From Acanthornis magna (taxonomy: Eukaryota > Chordata > Aves > Passeriformes > Acanthizidae): a DNA stretch of 64,000 nt. The stretch's first letter is position 1. Each line of letters starts with the position of its first letter. Under the pieces are notes generated by a model that made no database searches, had not been told where the DNA came from, and saw nothing but the letters and a program-made list of their open reading frames with translations. The position numbers were made by a program, and so were the translations under genes. Where the stretch lies: the NCBI GenBank assembly GCA_036785705.1, contig JAWUZG010000015.1, positions 6,065,508-6,129,507 of the forward strand, read 5' to 3'. This document shows, piece by piece, positions 1-8,916 of the stretch.

Positions 1-156
1 GCAGTAGAACCCTGAGTTAAACCGCTGGATCTAAGGCTCCAGGGCTTAACAGGTGCCTCCATTGCCAACTGCACACGTTTTAATCTGTGCCACCTATGGT
101 GCTGAGCCCCTCTGGCCCAGTGCCAAGCTGCCCTCAGGGGGGTGGGTCAGGCTGGA

Positions 157-263
157 GAGATCTAAAGGGCCTGGAGCTCCAGCAACACTGGCGCTGGAAA
201 GGGCCTGCCGAGGCCATTGCAGCAGCGCCCCAACATTGCTGCTCCTCCATCTTTCTGAGGTGG
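157..263 (+). repeat. Internal direct repeat, copy 1 (unit 1 example)
   Basis: This 107-bp segment begins GAGATCTAAAGGGCC and ends CTTTCTGAGGTGG. It aligns without a gap to the segment 177 bp downstream (334-440). Similarity is weaker but visible for about 20 bases beyond the 3' end. The same pair occurs in every full unit at unit positions 157-263 and 334-440; in unit 29 the second copy is shifted by one base because of an inserted C. It shows that the unit was itself built by an older tandem duplication. Confidence 0.9.
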
Positions 264-293
264 AAAACCCAGGTAGTGTGTTGGGGTAATTAG

Positions 294-335
294 CTAGGGC
301 TAGGGTTAGGGTTACGCCTAGGGTTAGGGTTAGGA
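294..335 (+). repeat. Interstitial telomere-like hexamer block (unit 1 example)
   Basis: Seven hexamers lie in perfect register: CTAGGG, CTAGGG, TTAGGG, TTACGC, CTAGGG, TTAGGG, TTAGGA. The G-rich strand is the + strand. The block recurs at the same unit position in all 50 complete copies (add 293 to the unit start; one base more in unit 29). The fourth hexamer is allelic: TTACGC in most units, TTCCGC in units 4, 5, 13, 14, 19, 31, 37, 46 and 47, and TTATGC in unit 17. TTAGGG is the vertebrate telomere hexamer; whether the block came from a telomere or only resembles one is inference. Confidence 0.93.
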
Positions 336-440
336 GATCTAAAGGGCCGCGAGCTCCAGGAGCACTGGCGCTGGAAAGGGCCTGCCAAGACGAACGCGGC
401 AAGGCCCCAACCTTGCTGCTCCCACACCTTTCTGATCTGG
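334..440 (+). repeat. Internal direct repeat, copy 2 (unit 1 example)
   Basis: This is the second copy of the 107-bp segment, starting GAGATCT and ending TTTCTGATCTGG, directly downstream of the telomere-like hexamers. Differences from copy 1 include GCGAGCTCCAGGAGC against TGGAGCTCCAGCAAC, and a CpG-rich stretch (GACGAACGCGGC) where copy 1 has a GGCCATTGCAGC run. The G of the first CpG in GCCGCGAGC is A in 19 units, the commonest single variant in the array. Confidence 0.9.
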
Positions 441-479
441 ACCCCCCACAGGGGTGGGCACCTCGGCCCCAGCCCCAGG

Positions 480-578
480 CTCGGGCCTAGGCTGCCCTGT
501 GGCTCGGGCTTAGGCTTCAGAGAGCTGTGGAGTCTACAGCTGCAGGGACGCTGGCACTGGACAGGACATTGCAAGGGC
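480..578 (+). repeat. Diverged third copy of the hexamer block plus direct repeat (unit 1 example)
   Basis: Offset by 186 bp from the telomere-like block, hexamer remnants line up in register: CTCGGG against CTAGGG, CCTAGG against CTAGGG, TTAGGC against TTAGGG. The alignment continues ungapped through the AGCT / CTGGC.CTGGA.AGG part of the 107-bp repeat. This was aligned by eye and is considerably weaker than the copy 1 / copy 2 match, so it should be read as probable. It would mean that the GC-rich part of the unit is three rounds of a ~177-186-bp monomer. Confidence 0.6.
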
Positions 579-944
579 ATCCATCACGGCAGGCTGCTGC
601 CAGAGACTGGATGTTCCGTGGCTCTAAACATCCGGGAATGGCCTGTGTCTGCTGCGAGGGGCCAGCTGGGTTTTGCTGACGGTGAGGCCTTCAGCGCCTG
701 CTGCGGCCCCAGAGCCGCTCCAAGGCCTGGCTGAGCTGTCAGCCCTGGACTCTTGGGCTGGCAGTGCTCACCTGGGCCCTGAGTGGCCATGTGACCAGCA
801 GTCCCAACTGAGGGCTGGGGACATGAAGGCCATGGGGCTTAAAGGGCGCAGCATGAGGTCAGCACATGGTCACAGCCTAGAATCCTGCATGGGCTTCCTG
901 TCCCGTCCCTGGTGCAATCCTCGGAGGTGGGAGCTCTGTGCACG

Positions 945-1011
945 TTTTTCTAGATCTCTCCTTCTGGCTTTGTCTCTGCCTGTCTTTCTTCTCCTACTTC
1001 TCTTTGCCTAG
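945..1011 (+). other. Long pyrimidine tract ending in TAG (unit 1 example; length-variable)
   Basis: Starting at TTTTTCTAG, this stretch of about 67 bases is almost all C and T on the + strand and ends TTTGCCTAG. It is the only length-variable part of the unit apart from unit 29. A 5-bp deletion (CTCTTCTCTCC to CTCTCC) gives the 1271-bp class, and an additional 6-bp deletion (CTCCTACTTCTCTTT to CTCCTCTTT) gives the 1265-bp class; both fit replication slippage in short CT repeats. In form it resembles a strong vertebrate 3' splice site, but no transcript evidence is available. Confidence 0.75.
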
Positions 1012-1271
1012 AACTTTTGGCTAACATAGCATTTTGTATGTTTCAGGGTTCTTCTCCGTGGGGCTCAGTTGATGCTCGACAAATGCTAAATTAACACTGA
1101 GTACTGCTCTGGTAAGTAGTTGAGAGTTGAATTCTATGTTGTATTTCATCCTTTGCCGAAGATGGTTTATTTTTGAGCATTTGATTTTGTTCCTTTTGCC
1201 AGTAAGGCTTCAGTGTGATTTTCACCTCTTGACTATATCTGGTGGGGATTTCTCCTTTGCGCTAAGAGAGA
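1012..1271 (+). other. AT-richer tail of the unit (unit 1 example)
   Basis: Composition shifts sharply here, from the GC-rich body to an A+T-richer sequence with runs such as TTTATTTTTGAGC. It holds the possible exon, and two linked variant sites: CTCGACAAATG against CTAGGTAAATG, and TTTTGTTCC against TTTTGATCC. I see no polyadenylation signal, promoter box, tRNA or recognisable transposon in it. Confidence 0.8.
1047..1111 (+). other. Possible exon bounded by consensus-like splice sites (unit 1 example)
   Basis: An upstream TGTATGTTTCAG precedes 65 bases that end in CTCTG followed by GTAAGTAG, a near-perfect vertebrate 5' splice site. An alternative acceptor at the end of the pyrimidine tract (AG at 1010-1011) would give a 100-nt exon. 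Both boundary motifs look unchanged in the copies I read through. This is a motif observation only: the segment has no recognisable coding content, and chance or a fossil exon of a captured gene are equally possible. Confidence 0.3.
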
Positions 1272-2547
1272 GCAGTAGAACCCTGAGTTAAACCGCTGGA
1301 TCTAAGGCTCCAGGGCTTAACAGGTGCCTCCATTGCCAACTGCACACGTTTTAATCTGTGCCACCTATGGTGCTGAGCCCCTCTGGCCCAGTGCCAAGCT
1401 GCCCTCAGGGGGGTGGGTCAGGCTGGAGAGATCTAAAGGGCCTGGAGCTCCAGCAACACTGGCGCTGGAAAGGGCCTGCCGAGGCCATTGCAGCAGCGCC
1501 CCAACATTGCTGCTCCTCCATCTTTCTGAGGTGGAAAACCCAGGTAGTGTGTTGGGGTAATTAGCTAGGGCTAGGGTTAGGGTTACGCCTAGGGTTAGGG
1601 TTAGGAGATCTAAAGGGCCGCGAGCTCCAGGAGCACCGGCGCTGGAAAGGGCCTGCCAAGACGAACGCGGCAAGGCCCCAACCTTGCTGCTCCCACACCT
1701 TTCTGATCTGGACCCCCCACAGGGGTGGGCACCTCGGCCCCAGCCCCAGGCTCGGGCCTAGGCTGCCCTGTGGCTCGGGCTTAGGCTTCAGAGAGCTGTG
1801 GAGTCTACAGCTGCAGGGACGCTGGCACTGGACAGGACATTGCGAGGGCATCCATCACGGCAGGCTGCTGCCAGAGACTGGATGTTCCGTGGCTCTAAAC
1901 ATCCGGGAATGGCCTGTGTCTGCTGCGAGGGGCCAGCTGGGTTTTCCTGATGGTGAGGCCTTCAGTGCCTGCTGCGGCCCCAGAGCTGCCCCAAGGCCTG
2001 GCTGAGCTTTCAGCCCTGGACTCTTGGGCTGGCAGTGCTCACCTGGGCCCTGAGTGGCCATGTGACCAGCAGTCCCAGCTGAGGGCTGGGGACATGAAGG
2101 CCATGGGGCTTAAAGGGCGCAGCATGAGGTCAGCACATGGTCACAGCCTAGAATCCTGCATGGGCTTCCTGTCCCGTCCCTGGTGCAATCCTCGGAGGTG
2201 GGAGCTCTGTGCATGTTTTTCTAGATCTCTTCTCTCCTTCTGGCTTCGTCTCTGCCTGTCTTTCTTCTCCTACTTCTCTTTGCCTAGAACTTTTGGCTAA
2301 CATAGCATTTTGTATGTTTCAGGGTTCTTCTCCGTGGGGCTCAGTTGATGCTAGGTAAATGCTAAATTAACACTGAGTACTGCTCTGGTAAGTAGTTGAG
2401 AGTTGAATTCTATGTTGTATTTCATCCTTTGCCGAAGATGGTTTATTTTTGAGCATTTGATTTTGATCCTTTTGCCAGTAAGGCTTCAGTGTGATTTTCA
2501 CCTCTTGACTATATCTGGTGGGGATTTCTCCTTTGCGCTAAGAGAGA
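1272..2547 (+). repeat. Unit 2, type B (1276 bp)
   Basis: Type B is defined by GAGCACCGGCG (others CACTGG), ATTGCGAGG, TTTTCCTGATGG (others TTTTGCTGACGG), GAGCTGCCCC, GAGCTTTCAG, GTGCATGTTT and CTTCGTC. The pyrimidine tract is full length. Confidence 0.95.
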
Positions 2548-3823
2548 GCAGTAGAACCCTGAGTTAAACCGCTGGATCTAAGGCTCCAGGGCTTAACAGG
2601 TGCCTCCATTGCCAACTGCACACGTTTTAATCTGTGCCACCTATGGTGCTGAGCCCCTCTGGCCCAGTGCCAAGCTGCCCTCAGGGGGGTGGGTCAGGCT
2701 GGAGAGATCTAAAGGGCCTGGAGCTCCAGCAACACTGGCGCTGGAAAGGGCCTGCCGAGGCCATTGCAGCAGTGCCCCAACATTGCTGCTCCTCCATCTT
2801 TCTGAGGTGGAAAACCCAGGTAGTGTGTTGGGGTAATTAGCTAGGGCTAGGGTTAGGGTTACGCCTAGGGTTAGGGTTAGGAGATCTAAAGGGCCGCAAG
2901 CTCCAGGAGCACTGGCGCTGGAAAGGGCCTGCCAAGACGAACGCGGCAAGGCCCCAACCTTGCTGCTCCCACACCTTTCTGATCTGGACCCCCCACAGGG
3001 GTGGGCACCTCGGCCCCAGCCCCAGGCTCGGGCCTAGGCTGCCCTGTGGCTCGGGCTTAGGCTTCAGAGAGCTGTGGAGTCTACAGCTGCAGGGACGCTG
3101 GCACTGGACAGGACATTGCAAGGGCATCCATCACGGCAGGCTGCTGCCAGAGACTGGATGTTCCGTGGCTCTAAACATCCGGGAATGGCCTGTGTCTGCT
3201 GCGAGGGGCCAGCTGGGTTTTGCTGACGGTGAGGCCTTCAGCGCCTGCTGCGGCCCCAGAGCCGCCCCAAGGCCTGGCTGAGCTGTCAGCCCTGGACTCT
3301 TGGGCTGGCAGTGCTCACCTGGGCCCTGAGTGGCCATGAGACCAGCAGTCCCAGCTGAGGGCTGGGGACATGAAGGCCATGGGGCTTAAAGGGCGCAGCA
3401 TGAGGTCAGCACATGGTCACAGCCTAGAATCCTGCATGGGCTTCCTGTCCCGTCCCTGGTGCAATCCTCGGAGGTGGGAGCTCTGTGCACGTTTTTCTAG
3501 ATCTCTTCTCTCCTTCTGGCTTTGTCTCTGCCTGTCTTTCTTCTCCTACTTCTCTTTGCCTAGAACTTTTGGCTAACATAGCATTTTGTATGTTTCAGGG
3601 TTCTTCTCCGTGGGGCTCAGTTGATGCTAGGTAAATGCTAAATTAACACTGAGTACTGCTCTGGTAAGTAGTTGAGAGTTGAATTCTATGTTGTATTTCA
3701 TCCTTTGCCGAAGATGGTTTATTTTTGAGCATTTGATTTTGATCCTTTTGCCAGTAAGGCTTCAGTGTGATTTTCACCTCTTGACTATATCTGGTGGGGA
3801 TTTCTCCTTTGCGCTAAGAGAGA
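2548..3823 (+). repeat. Unit 3, type C (1276 bp)
   Basis: It carries CAGCAGTGCC, GCCGCAAGC, GAGCCGCCCC and GCCATGAGACC. The last change puts a TGA stop into a + strand open frame that runs through most other units, evidence that this frame is not maintained. Confidence 0.95.
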
Positions 3824-5088
3824 GCAGTAGAACCCTGAGTTAAACCGCTGGATCTAAGGCTCCAGGGCTTAACAGGTGCCTCCATTGCCAACTGCACACG
3901 TTTTAATCTGTGCCACCTATGGTGCTGAGCCCCTCTGGCCCAGTGCCAAGCTGCCCTCAGGGGGGTGGGTCAGGCTGGAGAGATCTAAAGGGCCTGGAGC
4001 TCCAGCAACACTGGCGCTGGAAAGGGCCTGCCGAGGCCATTGCAGCAGCGCCCCAACATTGCTGCTCCTCCATCTTTCTGAGGTGGAAAACCCAGGTAGT
4101 GTGTTGGGGTAATTAGCTAGGGCTAGGGTTAGGGTTCCGCCTAGGGTTAGGGTTAGGAGATCTAAAGGGCCGCGAGCTCCAGGAGCACTGGCGCTGGAAA
4201 GGGCCTGCCAAGACGAACGCGGCAAGGCCCCAACCTTGCTGCTCCCACACCTTTCTGATCTGGACCCCCCACAGGGGTGGGCACCTCGGCCCCAGCCCCA
4301 GGCTCGGGCCTAGGCTGCCCTGTGGCTCGGGCTTAGGCTTCAGAGAGCTGTGGAGTCTACAGCTGCAGGGACGCTGGCACTGGACAGGACATTGCAAGGG
4401 CATCCATCACGGCAGGCTGCTGCCAGAGACTGGATGTTCCGTGGCTCTAAACATCCGGGAATGGCCTGTGTCTGCTGCGAGGGGCCAGCTGGGTTTTGCT
4501 GACGGTGAGGCCTTCAGCGCCTGCTGCGGCCCCAGAGCCGCTCCAAGGCCTGGCTGAGCTGTCAGCCCTGGACTCTTGGGCTGGCAGTGCTCACCTGGGC
4601 CCTGAGTGGCCATGTGACCAGCAGTCCCAGCTGAGGGCTGGGGACATGAAGGCCATGGGGCTTAAAGGGCGCAGCATGAGGTCAGCACATGGTCACAGCC
4701 TAGAATCCTGCATGGGCTTCCTGTCCCGTCCCTGGTGCAATCCTCGGAGGTGGGAGCTCTGTGCACGTTTTTCTAGATCTCTCCTTCTGGCTTTGTCTCT
4801 GCCTGTCTTTCTTCTCCTCTTTGCCTAGAACTTTTGGCTAACATAGCATTTTGTATGTTTCAGGGTTCTTCTCCGTGGGGCTCAGTTGATGCTCGACAAA
4901 TGCTAAATTAACACTGAGTACTGCTCTGGTAAGTAGTTGAGAGTTGAATTCTATGTTGTATTTCATCCTTTGCCGAAGATGGTTTATTTTTGAGCATTTG
5001 ATTTTGATCCTTTTGCCAGTAAGGCTTCAGTGTGATTTTCACCTCTTGACTATATCTGGTGGGGATTTCTCCTTTGCGCTAAGAGAGA
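3824..5088 (+). repeat. Unit 4, type D (1265 bp)
   Basis: Shortest class: both the 5-bp and the 6-bp pyrimidine-tract deletions are present. The fourth hexamer is TTCCGC and the tail has CTCGACAAATG but TTTTGATCC. Confidence 0.95.
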
Positions 5089-6364
5089 GCAGTAGAACCC
5101 TGAGTTAAACCGCTGGATCTAAGGCTCCAGGGCTTAACAGGTGCCTCCATTGCCAACTGCACACGTTTTAATCTGTGCCACCTATGGTGCTGAGCCCCTC
5201 TGGCCCAGTGCCAAGCTGCCCTCAGGGGGGTGGGTCAGGCTGGAGAGATCTAAAGGGCCTGGAGCTCCAGCAACACTGGCGCTGGAAAGGGCCTGCCGAG
5301 GCCATTGCAGCAGCGCCCCAACATTGCTGCTCCTCCATCTTTCTGAGGTGGAAAACCCAGGTAGTGTGTTGGGGTAATTAGCTAGGGCTAGGGTTAGGGT
5401 TCCGCCTAGGGTTAGGGTTAGGAGATCTAAAGGGCCGCGAGCTCCAGGAGCACTGGCGCTGGAAAGGGCCTGCCAAGACGAACGCGGCAAGGCCCCAACC
5501 TTGCTGCTCCCACACCTTTCTGATCTGGACCCCCCACAGGGGTGGGCACCTCGGCCCCAGCCCCAGGCTCGGGCCTAGGCTGCCCTGTGGCTCGGGCTTA
5601 GGCTTCAGAGAGCTGTGGAGTCTACAGCTTCAGGGACGCTGGCACTGGACAGGACATTGCGAGGGCATCCATCATGGCAGGCTGCTGCCAGAGACTGGAT
5701 GTTCCATGGCTCTAAACATCCAGGAATGGCCTGTGTCTGTTGCGAGGGGCCAGCTGGGTTTTGCTGACGGTGAGGCCTTCAGTGCCTGCTGCGGCCCCAG
5801 AGCCGCCCCAAGGCCTGGCTGAGCTGTCAGCCCTGGACTCTTGGGCTGGCAGTGCTCACCTGGGCCCTGAGTGGCCATGAGACCAGCAGTCCCAGCTGAG
5901 GGCTGGGGACATGAAGGCCATGGGGCTTAAAGGGCGCAGCATGAGGTCAGCACATGGTCACAGCCTAGAATCCTGCATGGGCTTCCTGTCCCGTCCCTGG
6001 TGCAATCCTCGGAGGTGGGAGCTCTGTGCACGTTTTTCTAGATCTCTTCTCTCCTTCTGGCTTTGTCTCTGCCTGTCTTTCTTCTCCTACTTCTCTTTGC
6101 CTAGAACTTTTGGCTAACATAGCATTTTGTATGTTTCAGGGTTCTTCTCCGTGGGGCTCAGTTGATGCTAGGTAAATGCTAAATTAACACTGAGTACTGC
6201 TCTGGTAAGTAGTTGAGAGTTGAATTCTATGTTGTATTTCATCCTTTGCCGAAGATGGTTTATTTTTGAGCATTTGATTTTGATCCTTTTGCCAGTAAGG
6301 CTTCAGTGTGATTTTCACCTCTTGACTATATCTGGTGGGGATTTCTCCTTTGCGCTAAGAGAGA
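5089..6364 (+). repeat. Unit 5, type E (1276 bp)
   Basis: Distinguished by TTCCGC, CAGCTTCAGGG, ATCATGG, TTCCATGG, ATCCAGGAATG, GTTGCGAGG and CCATGAGACC. CTTCAG puts a TGA into the minus-strand frame that is open for 96 codons in nearly all other units. Confidence 0.95.
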
Positions 6365-7640
6365 GCAGTAGAACCCTGAGTTAAACCGCTGGATCTAAGG
6401 CTCCAGGGCTTAACAGGTGCCTCCATTGCCAACTGCACACGTTTTAATCTGTGCCACCTATGGTGCTGAGCCCCTCTGGCCCAGTGCCAAGCTGCCCTCA
6501 GGGGGGTGGGTCAGGCTGGAGAGATCTAAAGGGCCTGGAGCTCCAGCAACACTGGCGCTGGAAAGGGCCTGCCGAGGCCATTGCAGCAGCGCCCCAACAT
6601 TGCTGCTCCTCCATCTTTCTGAGGTGGAAAACCCAGGTAGTGTGTTGGGGTAATTAGCTAGGGCTAGGGTTAGGGTTACGCCTAGGGTTAGGGTTAGGAG
6701 ATCTAAAGGGCCGCGAGCTCCAGGAGCACTGGCGCTGGAAAGGGCCTGCCAAGACGAACGCGGCAAGGCCCCAACCTTGCTGCTCCCACACCTTTCTGAT
6801 CTGGACCCCCCACAGGGGTGGGCACCTCGGCCCCAGCCCCAGGCTCGGGCCTAGGCTGCCCTGTGGCTCGGGCTTAGGCTTCAGAGAGCTGTGGAGTCTA
6901 CAGCTGCAGGGACGCTGGCACTGGACAGGACATTGCAAGGGCATCCATCACGGCAGGCTGCTGCCAGAGACTGGATGTTCTGTGGCTCTAAACATCCGGG
7001 AATGGCCTGTGTCTGCTGCGAGGGGCCAGCTGGGTTTTGCTGACGGTGAGGCCTTCAGCGCCTGCTGCGGCCCCAGAGCCGCTCCAAGGCCTGGCTGAGC
7101 TGTCAGCCCTGGACTCTTGGGCTGGCAGTGCTCACCTGGGCCCTGAGTGGCCATGTGACCAGCAGTCCCAGCTGAGGGCTGGGGACATGAAGGCCATGGG
7201 GCTTAAAGGGCGCAGCATGAGGTCAGCACATGGTCACAGCCTAGAATCCTGCATGGGCTTCCTGTCCCATCCCTGGTGCAATCCTCGGAGGTGGGAGCTC
7301 TGTGCACGTTTTTCTAGATCTCTTCTCTCCTTCTGGCTTTGTCTCTGCCTGTCTTTCTTCTCCTACTTCTCTTTGCCTAGAACTTTTGGCTAACATAGCA
7401 TTTTGTATGTTTCAGGGTTCTTCTCCGTGGGGCTCAGTTGATGCTAGGTAAATGCTAAATTAACACTGAGTACTGCTCTGGTAAGTAGTTGAGAGTTGAA
7501 TTCTATGTTGTATTTCATCCTTTGCCGAAGATGGTTTATTTTTGAGCATTTGATTTTGTTCCTTTTGCCAGTAAGGCTTCAGTGTGATTTTCACCTCTTG
7601 ACTATATCTGGTGGGGATTTCTCCTTTGCGCTAAGAGAGA
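6365..7640 (+). repeat. Unit 6, type F (1276 bp)
   Basis: Marked by GTTCTGTGGC and GTCCCATCCC, both CpG-to-TpG/CpA changes, with TTTTGTTCC in the tail. Shared with unit 15 and the right part of unit 22. Confidence 0.95.
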
Positions 7641-8916
7641 GCAGTAGAACCCTGAGTTAAACCGCTGGATCTAAGGCTCCAGGGCTTAACAGGTGCCTCC
7701 ATTGCCAACTGCACACGTTTTAATCTGTGCCACCTATGGTGCTGAGCCCCTCTGGCCCAGTGCCAAGCTGCCCTCAGGGGGGTGGGTCAGGCTGGAGAGA
7801 TCTAAAGGGCCTGGAGCTCCAGCAACACTGGCGCTGGAAAGGGCCTGCCGAGGCCATTGCAGCAGCGCCCCAACATTGCTGCTCCTCCATCTTTCTGAGG
7901 TGGAAAACCCAGGTAGTGTGTTGGGGTAATTAGCTAGGGCTAGGGTTAGGGTTACGCCTAGGGTTAGGGTTAGGAGATCTAAAGGGCCGCGAGCTCCAGG
8001 AGCACTGGCGCTGGAAAGGGCCTGCCAAGACGAACGCGGCAAGGCCCCAACCTTGCTGCTCCCACACCTTTCTGATCTGGACCCCCCACAGGGGTGGGCA
8101 CCTCGGCCCCAGCCCCAGGCTCGGGCCTAGGCTGCCCTGTGGCTCGGGCTTAGGCTTCAGAGAGCTGTGGAGTCTACAGCTGCAGGGACGCTGGCACTGG
8201 ACAGGACATTGCAAGGGCATCCATCACGGCAGGCTGCTGCCAGAGACTGGATGTTCCGTGGCTCTAAACATCCGGGAATGGCCTGTGTCTGCTGCGAGGG
8301 GCCAGCTGGGTTTTGCTGACGGTGAGGCCTTCAGCGCCTGCTGCGGCCCCAGAGCCGCTCCAAGGCCTGGCTGAGCTGTCAGCCCTGGACTCTTGGGCTG
8401 GCAGTGCTCACCTGGGCCCTGAGTGGCCATGTGACCAGCAGTCCCAACTGAGGGCTGGGGACATGAAGGCCATGGGGCTTAAAGGGCGCAGCATGAGGTC
8501 AGCACATGGTCACAGCCTAGAATCCTGCATGGGCTTCCTGTCCCGTCCCTGGTGCAATCCTCGGAGGTGGGAGCTCTGTGCACGTTTTTCTAGATCTCTT
8601 CTCTCCTTCTGGCTTTGTCTCTGCCTGTCTTTCTTCTCCTACTTCTCTTTGCCTAGAACTTTTGGCTAACATAGCATTTTGTATGTTTCAGGGTTCTTCT
8701 CCGTGGGGCTCAGTTGATGCTAGGTAAATGCTAAATTAACACTGAGTACTGCTCTGGTAAGTAGTTGAGAGTTGAATTCTATGTTGTATTTCATCCTTTG
8801 CCGAAGATGGTTTATTTTTGAGCATTTGATTTTGTTCCTTTTGCCAGTAAGGCTTCAGTGTGATTTTCACCTCTTGACTATATCTGGTGGGGATTTCTCC
8901 TTTGCGCTAAGAGAGA
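7641..8916 (+). repeat. Unit 7, A-like without the deletion (1276 bp)
   Basis: It has the type-A CCCAACTGAGG and TTTTGTTCC but a full-length pyrimidine tract and CTAGGTAAATG, so it looks like an A/F intermediate. Confidence 0.93.

Larger units (their letters stand above)
1..1271 (+). repeat. Unit 1, type A (1271 bp)
   Basis: Type A is defined by the 5-bp deletion in the pyrimidine tract, CTCGACAAATG in the tail, TTTTGTTCC, and CCCAACTGAGG. The fourth telomere-like hexamer is TTACGC. Units 8, 16 and 23 read the same at these sites. Confidence 0.95.

Noticed and set aside
20..50. Possible fourth internal copy, from GATCTAAGGCTCCAGGG resembling GATCTAAAGGGCCTGG
   Set aside because: The similarity does not extend beyond about 20 bases and needs gaps, so chance is likely.
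53..293. Short overlapping + strand open frames of 78 and 68 codons at the start of each unit
   Set aside because: They overlap each other in different frames and a minus-strand frame, match no family I know, and recur only because the DNA repeats. The first has no in-frame context suggesting translation.
94..580. Minus-strand open frames of 102 and 96 codons, the latter with a PNPN / PKPEP repeat pattern
   Set aside because: The proline-rich pattern is only the translated telomere-like hexamers and their diverged copy. The 96-codon frame is cut by a TGA in units 5 and 14, so it is not maintained.
592..690. tRNA-like or other small RNA gene in the GC-rich middle
   Set aside because: No A-box/B-box pair or cloverleaf pairing could be found by eye on either strand.
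673..1011. + strand open frame of 110-118 codons with a hydrophobic, Leu/Phe-rich C-terminal end
   Set aside because: The hydrophobic end is the translated pyrimidine tract. The frame is cut by TGA (CCATGAGACC) in units 3, 5, 12, 14 and 24, and its end changes frame with the 5-bp deletion.
1..1271. Transposon or retroviral LTR origin
   Set aside because: I saw no terminal inverted repeats, target-site duplications, poly-A tail, primer binding site, or coding remnants of a transposase or polymerase. The pyrimidine tract alone is not enough.
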